Assembly (NCBI RefSeq): GCF_003326755.1
Contig: NZ_JPWH01000002.1
Location: forward strand, 248,001 to 312,000
Direction: 5' to 3'
Length of the DNA stretch: 64,000 bases
Source: Thalassospira profundimaris
GTDB lineage: Bacteria; Pseudomonadota; Alphaproteobacteria; Rhodospirillales; Thalassospiraceae
A program made the position numbers and the translations under genes. Shown here piece after piece: positions 36,101-46,754 of the stretch (position 1 is the stretch's first letter; every line of letters starts with the position of its first letter). The notes beneath the pieces were generated by a model, which made no database searches, was not told where the DNA came from, and saw only the letters and a program-made list of their open reading frames with translations.

Positions 36101-39082
36101 TCAGTTGGCTGGTTGTACAGGGCCAAGTTCTTCGGCCGGGGTGGTGATCAGGCGGTCATATACCTGTTTGACCCCTTCGGCGGTGTCCGAGAGTTTCTTT
36201 TCAAGCTCGGCAAAGTCCTCGCATTGTCCGGCGGCGGTCAGCATTTCACGCAAATCCGCGCTGGCATTTTCCGGCGAAAAACGGCCTTCGGTCGTCAGGC
36301 GCAGCATCGCCTGCAAGGCCAGCCAGAATGAGGATGCGTTTGCCAGCCATGCTGCCTCATCGGCGGGCAGGATGCCCGCCTTGCCCAGCCGTTTAAATAC
36401 CTTGCGCGTGGTCGAGGATAATATTTCCGGATGGTCATGCGCATGATTGAGTTGCAGGAACTGGGCAATGAATTCCAGGTCCACCAGGCCACCACGCCGA
36501 AGTTTGATGTCCCATGCCTGGTCACTGCCCTTATTGGCGGCCATGCGGTTGCGCATGTCATAAACATCGCGCACCAGTTTGTGAAAATCGCGTTTTTTGC
36601 ACAAAACCCGCCGGGTGCTTTCCATCACCTTTTGTTGCAGCTTTTCCGGGCCGAAAACCGGGCGCAAGCGGGTCAGTGCCATATGCTCCCAGGTCCAGGC
36701 CTCGTTGGTTTGATAGCCGTCAAAACTGTTGAAATGGCAGGCCAGCGGGCCTTTGCTGCCGCTGGGGCGCAGGCGCAAATCGGTTTCAAATAAAACACCT
36801 TCGGCGGTCGGGGCGGACAGGGCGTTGATGTAACGCTGGCTTAAGCGGATAAAGTAATGGCCTGGTGACAGGGGCTTTTCGCCATCCGATTCCTCGCATC
36901 CTTCCGGCACGTCATAAACAAACACCATATCCAGGTCCGAGCCCGGTGAAAGTTCCTGCCCGCCATGTTTGCCCAGGGCAAAAACGGCCAGGCCGCCTTC
37001 GTCAAATCCGCCGTGTTTTTGTGCGAAATCTTCGGCAATGCGTGGAAACAGCCCGCGAATGGAAACATCGGCCACGTCGGCCAGTGCGCGCCCGGCCTGA
37101 TGCGGGGTATGGCGGTTATTGATGGTTTGCACATCGATGCGGAATTTCTGGTCATTGGCCCAGCGCCGGGCAATATCAAGCCATTGCTCCACCACTTCGG
37201 CACCCGGCTGGGACAGTTGCTCGTTTAGCTGGTCCAACATGGTGTTTGCATCGGGCAATTCATCATTGAAACCCGACATCAAAACATAATCCAAAACACT
37301 GGCATTACGGCCCAGATATTTCGCCATGCGCGGCGCGGTGCCTGCAATTTTGGCCAGCAGGCGCAATAATTCCGGATTGGCGGTAAGCAATGAAAACAAC
37401 TGTACCCCGGCGGGCAATCCCTTCAGAAATTCATCAAAGGCACGAAAGGCCATATCGGGATTGGTGGTTTCCGACAGGGATGTTAACAATGTTGGCATCA
37501 GTTCGGTCAAAATCTCGCGGGCGCGGCGTGACCGGGTGGCACGATAACGGCCATGATGCCAGCCTCGCACCGTGCTGGAGATCATACCCGGGTTTTCAAA
37601 CCCCATTTGCTGAAGCTGGCGGATGGTTTCCGGATCATCTTCGCTGCCGGTGAAAACAAGGCTGCCTTCGTTGCCGCCCAGCGGCGAATCTTCCTCGAAC
37701 AGTTCGGCATAGTGTGATTCAACCCGGCGCAAATGGCCCAGCAGATCGTTTTTAAAGGTTTCGCAATCCTGATATCCCAGGAAACAGGCCAGGGCGGAGA
37801 GGCCTTCTTCGCTTTCTGGCAGGGTCTGGGTTTGCTGGTCATGTGTCATTTGCAGGCGGTGTTCGACATTGCGCAAAAACTGGTAGGCGTCGATCAACTC
37901 GTCACGCACTTTTTCGGAAATCTGTTTGAATTTGCATAATTCGCGCAGCGCCTCGCAGGTGCTGCGGCATCGAAGCGACAGTTCGCGCCCCCCCCAGATC
38001 AATTGCTGGGTTTGGGCGAAAAATTCAATCTCACGAATGCCGCCGCGGCCCAGTTTGATATTGTGGCCGGGGATTGTCACCTTGCTACCACCCCGGTGGG
38101 CATTGATTTGCCGCTTGATGGAATGAATGTCCTGAATGGCAAGAAAATCAAGATGTTTGCGCCAGACAAAGGGGCGCAGAATATCGAGGAAATCCTGCCC
38201 CGCGTCGTAATCACCCGCCACAATGCGCGCCTTGATCATGGCGGCCCGTTCCCAGTTCTGGCCAACAGTTTCATAATAGGTCTCGGCTGCCAGTGCCGAC
38301 ATGATGGGCGGGGTGGATGCCGGGTCCGGGCGCAGGCGCAAGTCGGTACGAAATACATATCCGTCCCCGGTGCGCTCTTCCATGATGCGGGTGACATCGC
38401 GCACCATGCGCACCAGAATTTGCTGTATCCGGTCCCGTTCGATCCAGGTGATTTTATCGCCATCAAATAGAAAGATCAGATCAATATCGGACGAATAATT
38501 CAACTCGTTCGCCCCCAGTTTCCCCATGCCAATGGCAAAAATGCCACAATCGCGCAATGGATCGTCAGGATGGGGAAGGTCCAGATTACGCAACTTTGCG
38601 GTGGCCGACAGGCAATGGGCCAATGCGTAATTCAGGGTGGTTTCCGCCGTAGTGCTAATGGCAGCGGTGATTTTGACCAGATCCCAGCTATTGCTGATAT
38701 CAGCCAAAGCAATGACGAGGGCTGCGCGGCGCTTGGCCCGGCGGACTTTCATCATCGCGGTTGCCTGGTCCGTGCCTGCCGCGTTAGCCGATATGCTGAC
38801 ATCCTCAAGGGCGGTGGCAAAGGCATGATCAAGGCCGTTTTCAAACGCATCGACAATCATGTCGGGGTCGCGCAGGGCCAGGCTGGTCAGATACGGGCTG
38901 TTGCCAAACAATGCTGCCAATACCGCATGATGTGCGGGGTCTTCTGTCAGCCTGGCAAAATGATCGGCCTGGTTTTCCCATACGGGTTTGCGGGCCAGTT
39001 CGGCCCATCTTTCAAACCCGGTCTTGCAACGTTCCGCGTCAAAGGGGGCTGGCAGGGTGGTTTGGGTCCAGGCAAGGGTCAC
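36101..39082 (-). CDS. glnE: Bifunctional glutamine synthetase adenylyltransferase/deadenylase
   Basis: 993 aa, the usual GlnE length. Two nucleotidyltransferase domains are visible: an N-terminal one (NYSSDIDLIFLFDGD, around residue 200) that removes AMP from glutamine synthetase, and a C-terminal one (SPGSDLDMVFVYDV, around 720) that adds it. Helical linker regions separate them (HRLQMTHDQQTQTLPE; WDIKLRRGGLVDLEFIAQ). Activity is set by PII proteins in response to glutamine. No nitrogen genes are adjacent. It is divergent from the AsmA-like gene. Confidence 0.96.
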   Translation of the reverse strand: MTLAWTQTTLPAPFDAERCKTGFERWAELARKPVWENQADHFARLTEDPAHHAVLAALFGNSPYLTSLALRDPDMIVDAFENGLDHAFATALEDVSISANAAGTDQATAMMKVRRAKRRAALVIALADISNSWDLVKITAAISTTAETTLNYALAHCLSATAKLRNLDLPHPDDPLRDCGIFAIGMGKLGANELNYSSDIDLIFLFDGDKITWIERDRIQQILVRMVRDVTRIMEERTGDGYVFRTDLRLRPDPASTPPIMSALAAETYYETVGQNWERAAMIKARIVAGDYDAGQDFLDILRPFVWRKHLDFLAIQDIHSIKRQINAHRGGSKVTIPGHNIKLGRGGIREIEFFAQTQQLIWGGRELSLRCRSTCEALRELCKFKQISEKVRDELIDAYQFLRNVEHRLQMTHDQQTQTLPESEEGLSALACFLGYQDCETFKNDLLGHLRRVESHYAELFEEDSPLGGNEGSLVFTGSEDDPETIRQLQQMGFENPGMISSTVRGWHHGRYRATRSRRAREILTELMPTLLTSLSETTNPDMAFRAFDEFLKGLPAGVQLFSLLTANPELLRLLAKIAGTAPRMAKYLGRNASVLDYVLMSGFNDELPDANTMLDQLNEQLSQPGAEVVEQWLDIARRWANDQKFRIDVQTINNRHTPHQAGRALADVADVSIRGLFPRIAEDFAQKHGGFDEGGLAVFALGKHGGQELSPGSDLDMVFVYDVPEGCEESDGEKPLSPGHYFIRLSQRYINALSAPTAEGVLFETDLRLRPSGSKGPLACHFNSFDGYQTNEAWTWEHMALTRLRPVFGPEKLQQKVMESTRRVLCKKRDFHKLVRDVYDMRNRMAANKGSDQAWDIKLRRGGLVDLEFIAQFLQLNHAHDHPEILSSTTRKVFKRLGKAGILPADEAAWLANASSFWLALQAMLRLTTEGRFSPENASADLREMLTAAGQCEDFAELEKKLSDTAEGVKQVYDRLITTPAEELGPVQPAN

Positions 39083-39327
39083 GATGGGCGTTCCTTTGGT
39101 TTTGGCATGTGCTGTTCGGCACGATCGGTGTCGAAAAGCACTTTGGCAGCGTCTTTTTCATCGTTAAATCACAGTTTAGTCATAACCTCTCTTGGAGATG
39201 ACAAAAAGGCCCTGTAAACAATATCAGATTTAATGCCGGACAAAATTATGGAAACCCTTCGTCTTGTGCGGCGTTGATAGTGTGATCAAACTATTACCCG
39301 ATATGCGGGTTTGGAGAAGACAGGTCA

Positions 39328-42300
39328 TTGAGGCACGTTAAAAAACTTTCCGGAATAATCGCCGCCCTGTTCGCATTTTGCGCACTATTTGTGGGTGTAT
39401 TTTCCGGTGTGCTGATCTGGCGCGTTTCGCAGGGGCCGGTATCGCTTAACTTTATTGCGCCTTATATTCTCGAGGAACTGAACAAAAGCTCCGGCGACCT
39501 GAAATTCGATGTTCAGGATATGGTGCTGGTGTGGCGCGGCTGGGAAGAGAAATTTGACGTGCGGATGCGTCAGATTTCGGTCCGCCAGATGGACGGGCAT
39601 GAAATGCTGCGTATGCCTGCTGCCGATGTTGTTTTTTCCAGCCGTGCGCTTTTTAAGGGTATTTTTGCCCTGCGCGAGGTGGACCTGATTGCGCCGCGCC
39701 TGCGCCTGATCCGCCACCGTGATGGCCAGCTTGACTTCGGTTTAACCACCGATCTGGCCGAGATTGCTCCAACGCAAAACAAAGGTGCCGAGGGTGTTAA
39801 CCAGGGGGCGGACCAGACCACGGCGCGCGTGCCCGACATGCAGCAACCAACCGAACCTGCAAATACTTCGGTGATGTCAACACCTATTCCCGAGGCCGGT
39901 AAAACCGGCCAGCCGGAAGTATCAGCGGCACCTGGGCCGACAACTGTCACGCGAAAAGATGCGGGTGATGAACGGGCAGATGATGCCCAAACCCGTGCGG
40001 ATGCTGCCAAGCCACCGGTCCCTGAAGCCGGGCAGGTCGATAGTGAAAGTGGATCTGAGCAACAGGCAGGGCAGCTTGGCAAATCAGAAGTCGAGGGGGC
40101 TGCGGATGCCGAAAATGCAGGTGATGCGGGCGATGAAACCGAACAGGAACTGGTTTCCGGTAGTGCCCTGATGCGACGTGTTGTTGCCATTTTGTCAGGC
40201 GAGGCGGCGGATTTTCCGGCAGCGGCCTATTTTGAAAGCTTCGGTATTTATGATGCCGATCTCAGGGTTGAGGACCGCCTGCTGGGTGTAACCTGGTCGG
40301 CCCCGAAATCGCAAATTCGTCTGGCGCGCCGCCCCGGCGGGATTGATGCGGACATGAAGCTGTCCATTAATGCCGGTGCTTTGACAACCGATTTAACGGC
40401 AACCGCCAGCTACTCTACCCATGACGAACGTATTGCCTTAAAGGCGCATATTGGCAAGGTTATTCCGGCCTCGCTTTCGACGATTTCGTCCGACTTTATT
40501 GGCTTGGACCGTTTTGATTTGCCGGTATCAGGCACCTTTGACGCCGATCTTGGCGCGGATGGCAGCGTCTTTGACATTGTTGCCAATCTTGATGTCGGTG
40601 CGGGTCGGGTACAACTGCCCACACCACTGAATTCGGTTTACGATATTGATGGGGGCCAGGCGACGGTTCAATACCAGCCGGGAAAGCTGGTCTTTCGTAA
40701 CGTCAGTGTGACCACGGGCAAAACCGGCATTAAGGTAAATTCCGAAATTGATCATCCGCTGGGCAATTGGGCGGTACAATTGACAGCAGAGGCGACGGAT
40801 GTTGCAACCGACGATCTGAACAATTTATGGCCCGAAACACTGGGTGACAATCCGCGCGACTGGGTTATCAAAAATCTTTCAGGCGGTGGTGTTCAGGTTG
40901 CCACGATCAATCTGGCCATGCACCGGGGGGATGATGGCGCGGCTGCGATAGATCATATCAAGGGTGATATGACGATGTCGGATATCGACGTGCAGTATCT
41001 GCCCGGTATGCCCAAGGTGCAAAAGGCCGCGGGCCGGGCGGAATTTGATGCCAGCAGCTTTAGCATTTTTGTCGATAAAGGGGTTGCTGACGGTATCACC
41101 GTTGATAGTGCCAAGCTGGTTTTCTCCAAACTTGATACCGATAATGAATGGGCGGATATCGAATTTGTTGCACATGGAGGTGTGCGCGACGCCCTTAAGC
41201 TGATTGACCATGAACCACTGGGATTTGCCAAAAAGCTCCAGATCGATCCCGGTCAATTATCCGGGCAGCAGGCCACCCGGGTAGAACTTTCGTTTCCGTT
41301 GCTATCGGATTTGTCGTTTGATGATGTCAAGGTCGCGGCCGCATCCCGCCTTGAAAAGGTTGCCGTTAAAAAGGCGTTTCGCAATCTGTCTCTTAAGGAT
41401 GGCAATTTTGAACTCCAGGTCAATACCAAGGGGCTGGAGCTTTCGGGGGATGCGGCAATTGGCACCGGGCATAATACCATTAACTGGGTTGAAAGTTTCG
41501 ATGGTCAAACCCCGCTGACCAGTCATTATCAGATCGGTGGTACATTTGACCTGGCGGCCCTGAATGATATTGGCATTGATGTTTCGTCGTTTCTTTCGGG
41601 CAAGGCGGATGGTGATGTTGAAATCAGGGTAATCCGGGCCGGTGGTGTTGAAGTGATCGCCAAAGGCGACCTTGCCAACAGCGTGATGGACCTGAAAGAA
41701 GCCGATTACCACAAGGATGCAGGCCAGCCGTCAAAACTGGCATTTGATATTCTGTTTACGGCTGATGGCGGTGGAAAGGTTCGGAATGTCGATTTGACGG
41801 CACCCGATGTCGCCATTCTCGCCAGTGGTTACTGGCGCGGTGACAATGCCCTGGATGACAAATTGCATTTCAATATTGCCAATGCGCATTTCCGTGAAAA
41901 CAGCGCTGTAAGCGGCACCTTTGTGGTCAATAATGCCAGTGCTCTAAAAATTGACCTGGCAGGCGATCAGCTTGACTTGCGGCCTTTCCTGACCGCCAGG
42001 GGGGTGGCAAAGGAACCAACTGCCGACACCTCGGACAGCAGGATGGATGGGGCGGCCAGTACCACGGGCATGGGCGGTGAATTTTCGGCAATCGACATAA
42101 ACCTCAAGGCCAGCCGTTTTTATGCCAAGGGGGAAACCCCGGTGATCGAAGATGGTCGCATTACCTATCGACGTAAAAATGATGATTCAGAAATCGACGT
42201 GAAAGCCGCGCGTTTTGATGCGCGTCCGTGGCTGGTTTCGCGCTCTTCGCAAAAACCGGCCAAACCTTCCGATGCTGATGAAAAAGCCAAATCGGCCAAT

Positions 42301-43122
42301 AAAGGTCCGGATAGTGGCGGGATAGGGCAGGAAACCACGCGTCAGGGCGGCAAGATGGAAATCTATCTTGATGTTGACGAGTTGCTGGCCGCCCGCGACC
42401 AGGTTGTCAAAAAACTTAAAGGCTCCATTCATGTCGAAGGCGAGGAATGGCGCTCGATTGTTTTGAATGGCAAACTTGATGGCACGGCCAATGTGTTTGC
42501 CCAGGTTGAACCGCTTGCCGATGGCAAGCGCAAGGTGCAGCTTACAGCCGATGATGCCGGGCGTTTTCTGGCCGCGATAGACCTGTATGGCGATATGCGT
42601 GAGGGGAAAATGAAGGTTCAGGGCACGGTGGATGATCATGCCTATTCACAGCCCTTTACCGGCACTGCCCATATTGAAAATTTCCGCATTGTGAATGCAC
42701 CGCTTGCCGCGCGTGTGTTAAATGCCGCTTCGTTGCTGGGGCTGGTTGACTCCCTTCAGGGCAAAGGCATTACCTTTGATGCGATGGATGGTGATTTTAC
42801 CTATGCCAGCAATGTGCTGACCCTGACCAAGGTTGCGGCAAACGGTTCTGCCATCGGTGTTACGGCGAATGGCAATATCGATCTGGCACAGGATAAAATC
42901 AAACTGGCAGGATCCATCGTACCGTTTTATGCGCTGAATTCCGTGTTGGGTAAAATCCCGCTGATTGGCGATTTGCTCGTTGGCGAGGAAGGGGGGGGTG
43001 TGTTTGCGCCGACCTATACGGTTGAGGGACCAATTGAAAATCCCGATATATCGGTGAACCCGCTTTCAACCTTTGTGCCCGGCGTTTTCCGCAATTTGAT
43101 CACCGGTGCCAAGCCCGGATAA
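39328..43122 (+). CDS. AsmA/YhdP-like (DUF3971) large envelope protein
   Basis: 1264 aa from a TTG at 39328. An N-terminal transmembrane helix (about 8-32) anchors a huge periplasmic chain of beta repeats; VDLIAPRLRLIRHRDGQLDFGL is the typical AsmA-like groove entrance and the C-terminal 250 residues (FRIVNAPLAARVLNAASLLGLVDSLQGKGITFD... GKIPLIGDLLVGEEGGGVFAPTYTVEGPIENP, in part) are the conserved DUF3971/AsmA_2 end. YhdP-like proteins bridge the periplasm and move phospholipids to the outer membrane. An acidic, Pro/Ala-rich disordered insert (about 145-272) interrupts the N-terminal part and may be lineage-specific. Confidence 0.87.
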   Translation: MRHVKKLSGIIAALFAFCALFVGVFSGVLIWRVSQGPVSLNFIAPYILEELNKSSGDLKFDVQDMVLVWRGWEEKFDVRMRQISVRQMDGHEMLRMPAADVVFSSRALFKGIFALREVDLIAPRLRLIRHRDGQLDFGLTTDLAEIAPTQNKGAEGVNQGADQTTARVPDMQQPTEPANTSVMSTPIPEAGKTGQPEVSAAPGPTTVTRKDAGDERADDAQTRADAAKPPVPEAGQVDSESGSEQQAGQLGKSEVEGAADAENAGDAGDETEQELVSGSALMRRVVAILSGEAADFPAAAYFESFGIYDADLRVEDRLLGVTWSAPKSQIRLARRPGGIDADMKLSINAGALTTDLTATASYSTHDERIALKAHIGKVIPASLSTISSDFIGLDRFDLPVSGTFDADLGADGSVFDIVANLDVGAGRVQLPTPLNSVYDIDGGQATVQYQPGKLVFRNVSVTTGKTGIKVNSEIDHPLGNWAVQLTAEATDVATDDLNNLWPETLGDNPRDWVIKNLSGGGVQVATINLAMHRGDDGAAAIDHIKGDMTMSDIDVQYLPGMPKVQKAAGRAEFDASSFSIFVDKGVADGITVDSAKLVFSKLDTDNEWADIEFVAHGGVRDALKLIDHEPLGFAKKLQIDPGQLSGQQATRVELSFPLLSDLSFDDVKVAAASRLEKVAVKKAFRNLSLKDGNFELQVNTKGLELSGDAAIGTGHNTINWVESFDGQTPLTSHYQIGGTFDLAALNDIGIDVSSFLSGKADGDVEIRVIRAGGVEVIAKGDLANSVMDLKEADYHKDAGQPSKLAFDILFTADGGGKVRNVDLTAPDVAILASGYWRGDNALDDKLHFNIANAHFRENSAVSGTFVVNNASALKIDLAGDQLDLRPFLTARGVAKEPTADTSDSRMDGAASTTGMGGEFSAIDINLKASRFYAKGETPVIEDGRITYRRKNDDSEIDVKAARFDARPWLVSRSSQKPAKPSDADEKAKSANKGPDSGGIGQETTRQGGKMEIYLDVDELLAARDQVVKKLKGSIHVEGEEWRSIVLNGKLDGTANVFAQVEPLADGKRKVQLTADDAGRFLAAIDLYGDMREGKMKVQGTVDDHAYSQPFTGTAHIENFRIVNAPLAARVLNAASLLGLVDSLQGKGITFDAMDGDFTYASNVLTLTKVAANGSAIGVTANGNIDLAQDKIKLAGSIVPFYALNSVLGKIPLIGDLLVGEEGGGVFAPTYTVEGPIENPDISVNPLSTFVPGVFRNLITGAKPG

Positions 43123-43138
43123 ACCGGCCCAGTTAACG

Positions 43139-43173
43139 AAAAAACGCCCGGCCGTTCTGGCGCGGGCGTTTTT
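43139..43173. terminator. Bidirectional terminator between the AsmA-like gene and tyrS
   Basis: AAAAACGCCCG / CGGGCGTTTTT (about 43139-43150 with 43162-43173), with an A-run on one side and T-run on the other, sits between convergent genes. Confidence 0.9.
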
Positions 43174-43199
43174 CACGGTTTTGTTGTCAGTGTGGGTTA

Positions 43200-44453
43200 T
43201 TAAACTGGCCGCACCAATACATGGCGTTTTTTACCAGCCGAAAGTTTGATGACACCGGTTTCATCAATTGCATCGGCACCGATGATCCGGTTTTCATCAT
43301 CAACCTTTTCATCATTGATTTTGGCACCACCGCCTTTGACCAGGCGGCGGGCTTCTCCGCCCGATTTGGCAAGGTCGGCCCGGCGGAACAGGTCAAACGC
43401 CGGAATACCGGCATCCAGGTCAGCCCTGGCAATTTCAACGGTTGGCAGGCTGTCGGTCAGAACGCCTTCTTCAAAGGTTTTGCGCGCGGTTTCGGCAGCG
43501 GCAAGGGCGGCTTCTTCGCCCCGGCACAGCTTGACAGCTTCAAATGCCAGGACTTTTTTGGCATCGTTAATCGCCGCACCTTCAAGTTTGGCATATTCAT
43601 CGATCTGTTCTAGCGAAAGCTCGGTGAACAGCTTCATGAATTTGATGACGTCGGCATCTTCTGTGTTGCGCCAGAACTGGTAATAATCATAGGCCGAAAG
43701 GCGTTCTTCATTCAGCCATACCGCACCTGATGCGGTTTTGCCCATTTTGGCACCCGATGCGGTGGTGATCAGCGGGGTGGTCAGGCCAAATAGCGAACTG
43801 TCATCCACACGACGGCCCAGTTCAACACCATTCACGATATTGCCCCACTGGTCCGACCCACCCATTTGCAGGACGCAACCATATTTGCGCTGCAGTTCGA
43901 CAAAGTCATAGGCCTGCAGGATCATATAGTTGAATTCAAGGAAACTAAGCGACTGTTCACGGTCCAGACGCAGCTTGACGGAATCAAAGCTGAGCATGCG
44001 ATTGACCGAAAAATGACGGCCAAAATCACGCAGGAATTCGATGTAATTGATTTTATCGAGCCAATCGGCATTGTTGACCATCACCGCATCGGTCGGGCCA
44101 TCGCCAAACGTCATGAATTGCTGAAAAACCCGTTTTATGCCTGCCATGTTATTGGCAATGATTTCGTCGGTCAGAACCGGGCGGGCATCATCACGGCCGG
44201 TCGGATCGCCAACGCGGGTGGTGCCGCCGCCCATCAGGACAATCGGCTTGTGGCCGGTTTTTTGCAGCCAGCGCAGCATCATGATCGACACCAGGGATCC
44301 GACATGCAGGCTGTCAGCGGTGCAGTCATAACCCACATAGCACACCACCTTCTTTTCTGACGCATAGGCATCAAGGCCTTCAAGATCAGTGCACTGGTGG
44401 ATGTAACCGCGATCGTTCATGACGCGGAGAAAGTCAGACTTGAGTTCAGTCAT
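43200..44453 (-). CDS. tyrS: Tyrosyl-tRNA synthetase
   Basis: 417 aa from ATG 44453 ([12 protein letters not shown]); the open frame continues 63 residues upstream but with no synthetase-like sequence. Class I signatures are the HIGH-type [13 protein letters not shown] and the KMSKS-type [10 protein letters not shown]. Tyrosine-binding residues lie in [24 protein letters not shown] (in part). A C-terminal S4 RNA-binding domain ([14 protein letters not shown]) is present. It charges tRNA-Tyr in the cytoplasm. It is divergent from anmK, with about 260 bp between starts that show no RNA gene. Confidence 0.97.
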   Translation of the reverse strand: MTELKSDFLRVMNDRGYIHQCTDLEGLDAYASEKKVVCYVGYDCTADSLHVGSLVSIMMLRWLQKTGHKPIVLMGGGTTRVGDPTGRDDARPVLTDEIIANNMAGIKRVFQQFMTFGDGPTDAVMVNNADWLDKINYIEFLRDFGRHFSVNRMLSFDSVKLRLDREQSLSFLEFNYMILQAYDFVELQRKYGCVLQMGGSDQWGNIVNGVELGRRVDDSSLFGLTTPLITTASGAKMGKTASGAVWLNEERLSAYDYYQFWRNTEDADVIKFMKLFTELSLEQIDEYAKLEGAAINDAKKVLAFEAVKLCRGEEAALAAAETARKTFEEGVLTDSLPTVEIARADLDAGIPAFDLFRRADLAKSGGEARRLVKGGGAKINDEKVDDENRIIGADAIDETGVIKLSAGKKRHVLVRPV

Positions 44454-44711
44454 GGTTTTTGCGCTATGTTGGTTGTGATCAAAATTGCGAGCCGCCAGTT
44501 TTGGCGGAGGCGATGATCTAGCACATTCCGGGCAAAAGGAGCAATAATGCAACCTGTTTGAGTTGCCGATCTTTGCTCTGCTGTGGCTTGTTGCGCATTT
44601 TCTGTTCAAAAAATGAATAAAATACCTCTCGCTGTGGTGCATGGATTGAGTCTTGTCGCGTTTCGATATTTGGCGATAAGCTGCCTTTCCCGGTGAGGAG
44701 TGAGGGACGAG

Positions 44712-45827
44712 ATGAAAAACGACTGGATCACGGCAATCGGCATGATGAGTGGCACGTCACTGGATGGTGTTGATGCCGCCCTGATTGAAACCGATGGCGT
44801 TGAGGTGCGTCGCCTTGGGCAGTCGGTGTTTGTGCCTTATACCCCGGAATTGCGTGACCGCATGCGGGGCTGTTTTGGCAATCGTAGCGCCACCAATTCA
44901 GAACATGTCGTTGCCGACGATCTGACCCGGGTACATATTGATGCCGTTGACATGTTGCTGGGCAAGGCAGGTTTGTCGCCCGGTGACATCGGTGTGATCG
45001 GTTTTCACGGGCAAACCGTGTTTCATGAGCCGGCATCCGGCCTGACCCGGCAAATCGGAACGCCTGATATGCTGGCCGAAAAAACCGGCATCCCCGTTGT
45101 TGCCGATTTTCGCCTGGCCGATGTGGCTGCTGGTGGCGAAGGTGCCCCCTTGGCACCGGTTTATCATGCCGCATTGATAAAAAGTGCGGGTGTCGAGGCG
45201 CCTGTTGCGGTGCTTAATATCGGTGGTGTATCGAATGTAACCTGGATTGGTGCGGATGACGCGCTGCTGGCCTTTGATTGCGGGCCGGGCAATGCGCGCA
45301 TTGATGACTGGATGCTGCGCCATACCCGCAATCCGGTGGATTTAAACGGGGCGACGGCGGCATCAGGCCGGGGGGATCTGATGGTCGAGGTCAGCTTCCT
45401 TGAAGACCCGTATTTTGACCGTACTCCGCCCAAGTCACTGGATCGGGAAGATATGGCGTCTCTTCTCGACGGGCTGGTGATCGAGGCAAAACTCAATGTC
45501 GCGGACGGTGCGGCCACACTGGCCAATTGCACAGTGGCGGCGATTGTTGCCGGTGTGAATCATTTGCCCGTTGCCCCAAAAAGCTGGTTTGTCTGCGGCG
45601 GCGGACGTCACAATGATTATGTGATGGCACAACTTGGCGCCCGCCTTGGCGTGCCGGTACGATCGGTCGATGAACTTGATTGGGATGGTGATGCCCTTGA
45701 GGCTGAATGCTTCGGGTATCTCGCCGTGCGTCACCTGCGAAACCTGCCGCTGAGTTTCCCGGGGACAACCGGGGTTCCCCAGCCATGTTGTGGTGGCAAG
45801 CTTTATATACAGAAAAAGGCCGCCTGA
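44712..45827 (+). CDS. anmK: Anhydro-N-acetylmuramic acid kinase
   Basis: 371 aa from ATG 44712 (a GTG at 44700 is the alternative). The ATP-binding motif [20 protein letters not shown] opens the protein; [27 protein letters not shown] and the C-terminal [15 protein letters not shown] match AnmK. It phosphorylates and hydrolyses anhydroMurNAc from peptidoglycan turnover to MurNAc-6-phosphate. It is consistent with the amidase and PBP genes elsewhere in the window but not linked to them. A hairpin overlaps the stop codon. Confidence 0.95.
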   Translation: MKNDWITAIGMMSGTSLDGVDAALIETDGVEVRRLGQSVFVPYTPELRDRMRGCFGNRSATNSEHVVADDLTRVHIDAVDMLLGKAGLSPGDIGVIGFHGQTVFHEPASGLTRQIGTPDMLAEKTGIPVVADFRLADVAAGGEGAPLAPVYHAALIKSAGVEAPVAVLNIGGVSNVTWIGADDALLAFDCGPGNARIDDWMLRHTRNPVDLNGATAASGRGDLMVEVSFLEDPYFDRTPPKSLDREDMASLLDGLVIEAKLNVADGAATLANCTVAAIVAGVNHLPVAPKSWFVCGGGRHNDYVMAQLGARLGVPVRSVDELDWDGDALEAECFGYLAVRHLRNLPLSFPGTTGVPQPCCGGKLYIQKKAA

Positions 45828-45842
45828 CGCGGCGACCTTTTG
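45813..45842. terminator. Hairpin between anmK and the convergent hydrolase gene
   Basis: AAAAGGCCGCC pairs with GGCGACCTTTT with one mismatch; the anmK stop lies inside it. A-run and T-run flanks suggest bidirectional use. Confidence 0.65.
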
Positions 45843-45871
45843 TCTGTTTTCCGGTTCTGGTAGCGGGCGTA

Positions 45872-46510
45872 TCAGGCGCCGCGTTTGTCCAGATAGGCCG
45901 ATGCGTGGCGAATCACTTCATCCTGCTGTTTGGCAAAATAGTGATCGGCACCCTCGATCAGGCACATATCAACTTCAATGCCTTTTTGTGCATTCAGCTT
46001 GTCGCCCAGTTTGGTTACGGAATTGACCGGGATGTTTTCATCGCGTTTGCCGTGAATCAGAATCCCCGACGACGGGCAGGGGGCAAGGAAAGTGAAGTCG
46101 TAATCGCTGGCCGGTGCCGCAACCGAGATGAAACCGTCAATTTCCGGGCGGCGCATCAAAAGCTGCATGCCGATCCAGGCACCAAAAGAATAGCCGGCCA
46201 CCCAGGTTGAGCGGGAATTGGTGTTGTAGGTTTGCATCCAGTCCAGTGCAGAGGCGGCATCCGACAGTTCGCCGATGCCATGATCATAAACGCCCTGCGA
46301 GCGGCCAACACCGCGAAAATTGAACCGCATCACCGAATAGCCGCGGTCTTTGAACATGTTAAACAGGTTAAAGCACAGCTTGTTGTTCATTGTCCCGCCC
46401 TGCTGGGGGTGCGGGTGAAGGATAAGGGCGATGGGCGAATCGTCGGCACCGTTGTGATGATAACGCCCGTCTAGGCGCCCTTCGGGGCCGTTAAAGATGA
46501 CCTCAGGCAT
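45872..46510 (-). CDS. Alpha/beta hydrolase family protein
   Basis: 212 aa. The nucleophile elbow GYSFGAWIG, an oxyanion segment HPHPQQGGTMNNK, an acidic residue in HGKRDENIPV and the catalytic His in EGADHYFAKQ define a compact dienelactone-hydrolase-like alpha/beta hydrolase without a lid. The HPHPxxGG motif is typical of a conserved group of unknown substrate common in alphaproteobacteria. There is no signal peptide. It is divergent from cysE; an imperfect IscR-like sequence lies about 50 bp upstream of its start. Confidence 0.88.
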   Translation of the reverse strand: MPEVIFNGPEGRLDGRYHHNGADDSPIALILHPHPQQGGTMNNKLCFNLFNMFKDRGYSVMRFNFRGVGRSQGVYDHGIGELSDAASALDWMQTYNTNSRSTWVAGYSFGAWIGMQLLMRRPEIDGFISVAAPASDYDFTFLAPCPSSGILIHGKRDENIPVNSVTKLGDKLNAQKGIEVDMCLIEGADHYFAKQQDEVIRHASAYLDKRGA

Positions 46511-46556
46511 GGATCAGACAGCTCCTGTCCGCAAATGGGTGTGCAGTAGGAAGAAT

Positions 46557-46581
46557 ATACCCGAGTAGTTTTGTGAGTTTT
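46557..46581. promoter_or_regulatory. Weaker IscR type-1-like sequence
   Basis: The 25 bp starting ATACCCGAGTAG match about 18 of 25 positions of the E. coli type-1 IscR consensus as I recall it. It lies between the hydrolase start (46510) and the stronger site. Confidence 0.3.
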
Positions 46582-46613
46582 TTTGTTCTGCTGCCATAAA
46601 TTGCTTGGGGCAA

Positions 46614-46638
46614 ATACTTGACCACGTTACTCGGTTAT
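46614..46638. promoter_or_regulatory. Candidate IscR type-1 binding site upstream of cysE-iscR-isc
   Basis: ATACTTGAC and CTCGGTTAT flank a 7-bp centre, 25 bp in total. By hand it agrees with 20 of 25 positions of the type-1 IscR motif (ATASYYGACTRWWWYAGTCRRSTAT), including both outer ATA/TAT and GAC/TC blocks. Its position, about 115-140 bp before cysE, fits autoregulation by [2Fe-2S]-IscR. Confidence 0.6.
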
Positions 46639-46754
46639 CCTATATTTCGGTCAACCGGACAGCCAAAACGATACGTGTTGCGTGAAACGCGGCGCTGTTT
46701 CGATGCGGTCGGTTGCCGGGAATCGAAGCTACTTATTACACAGGGGACAGCCCC

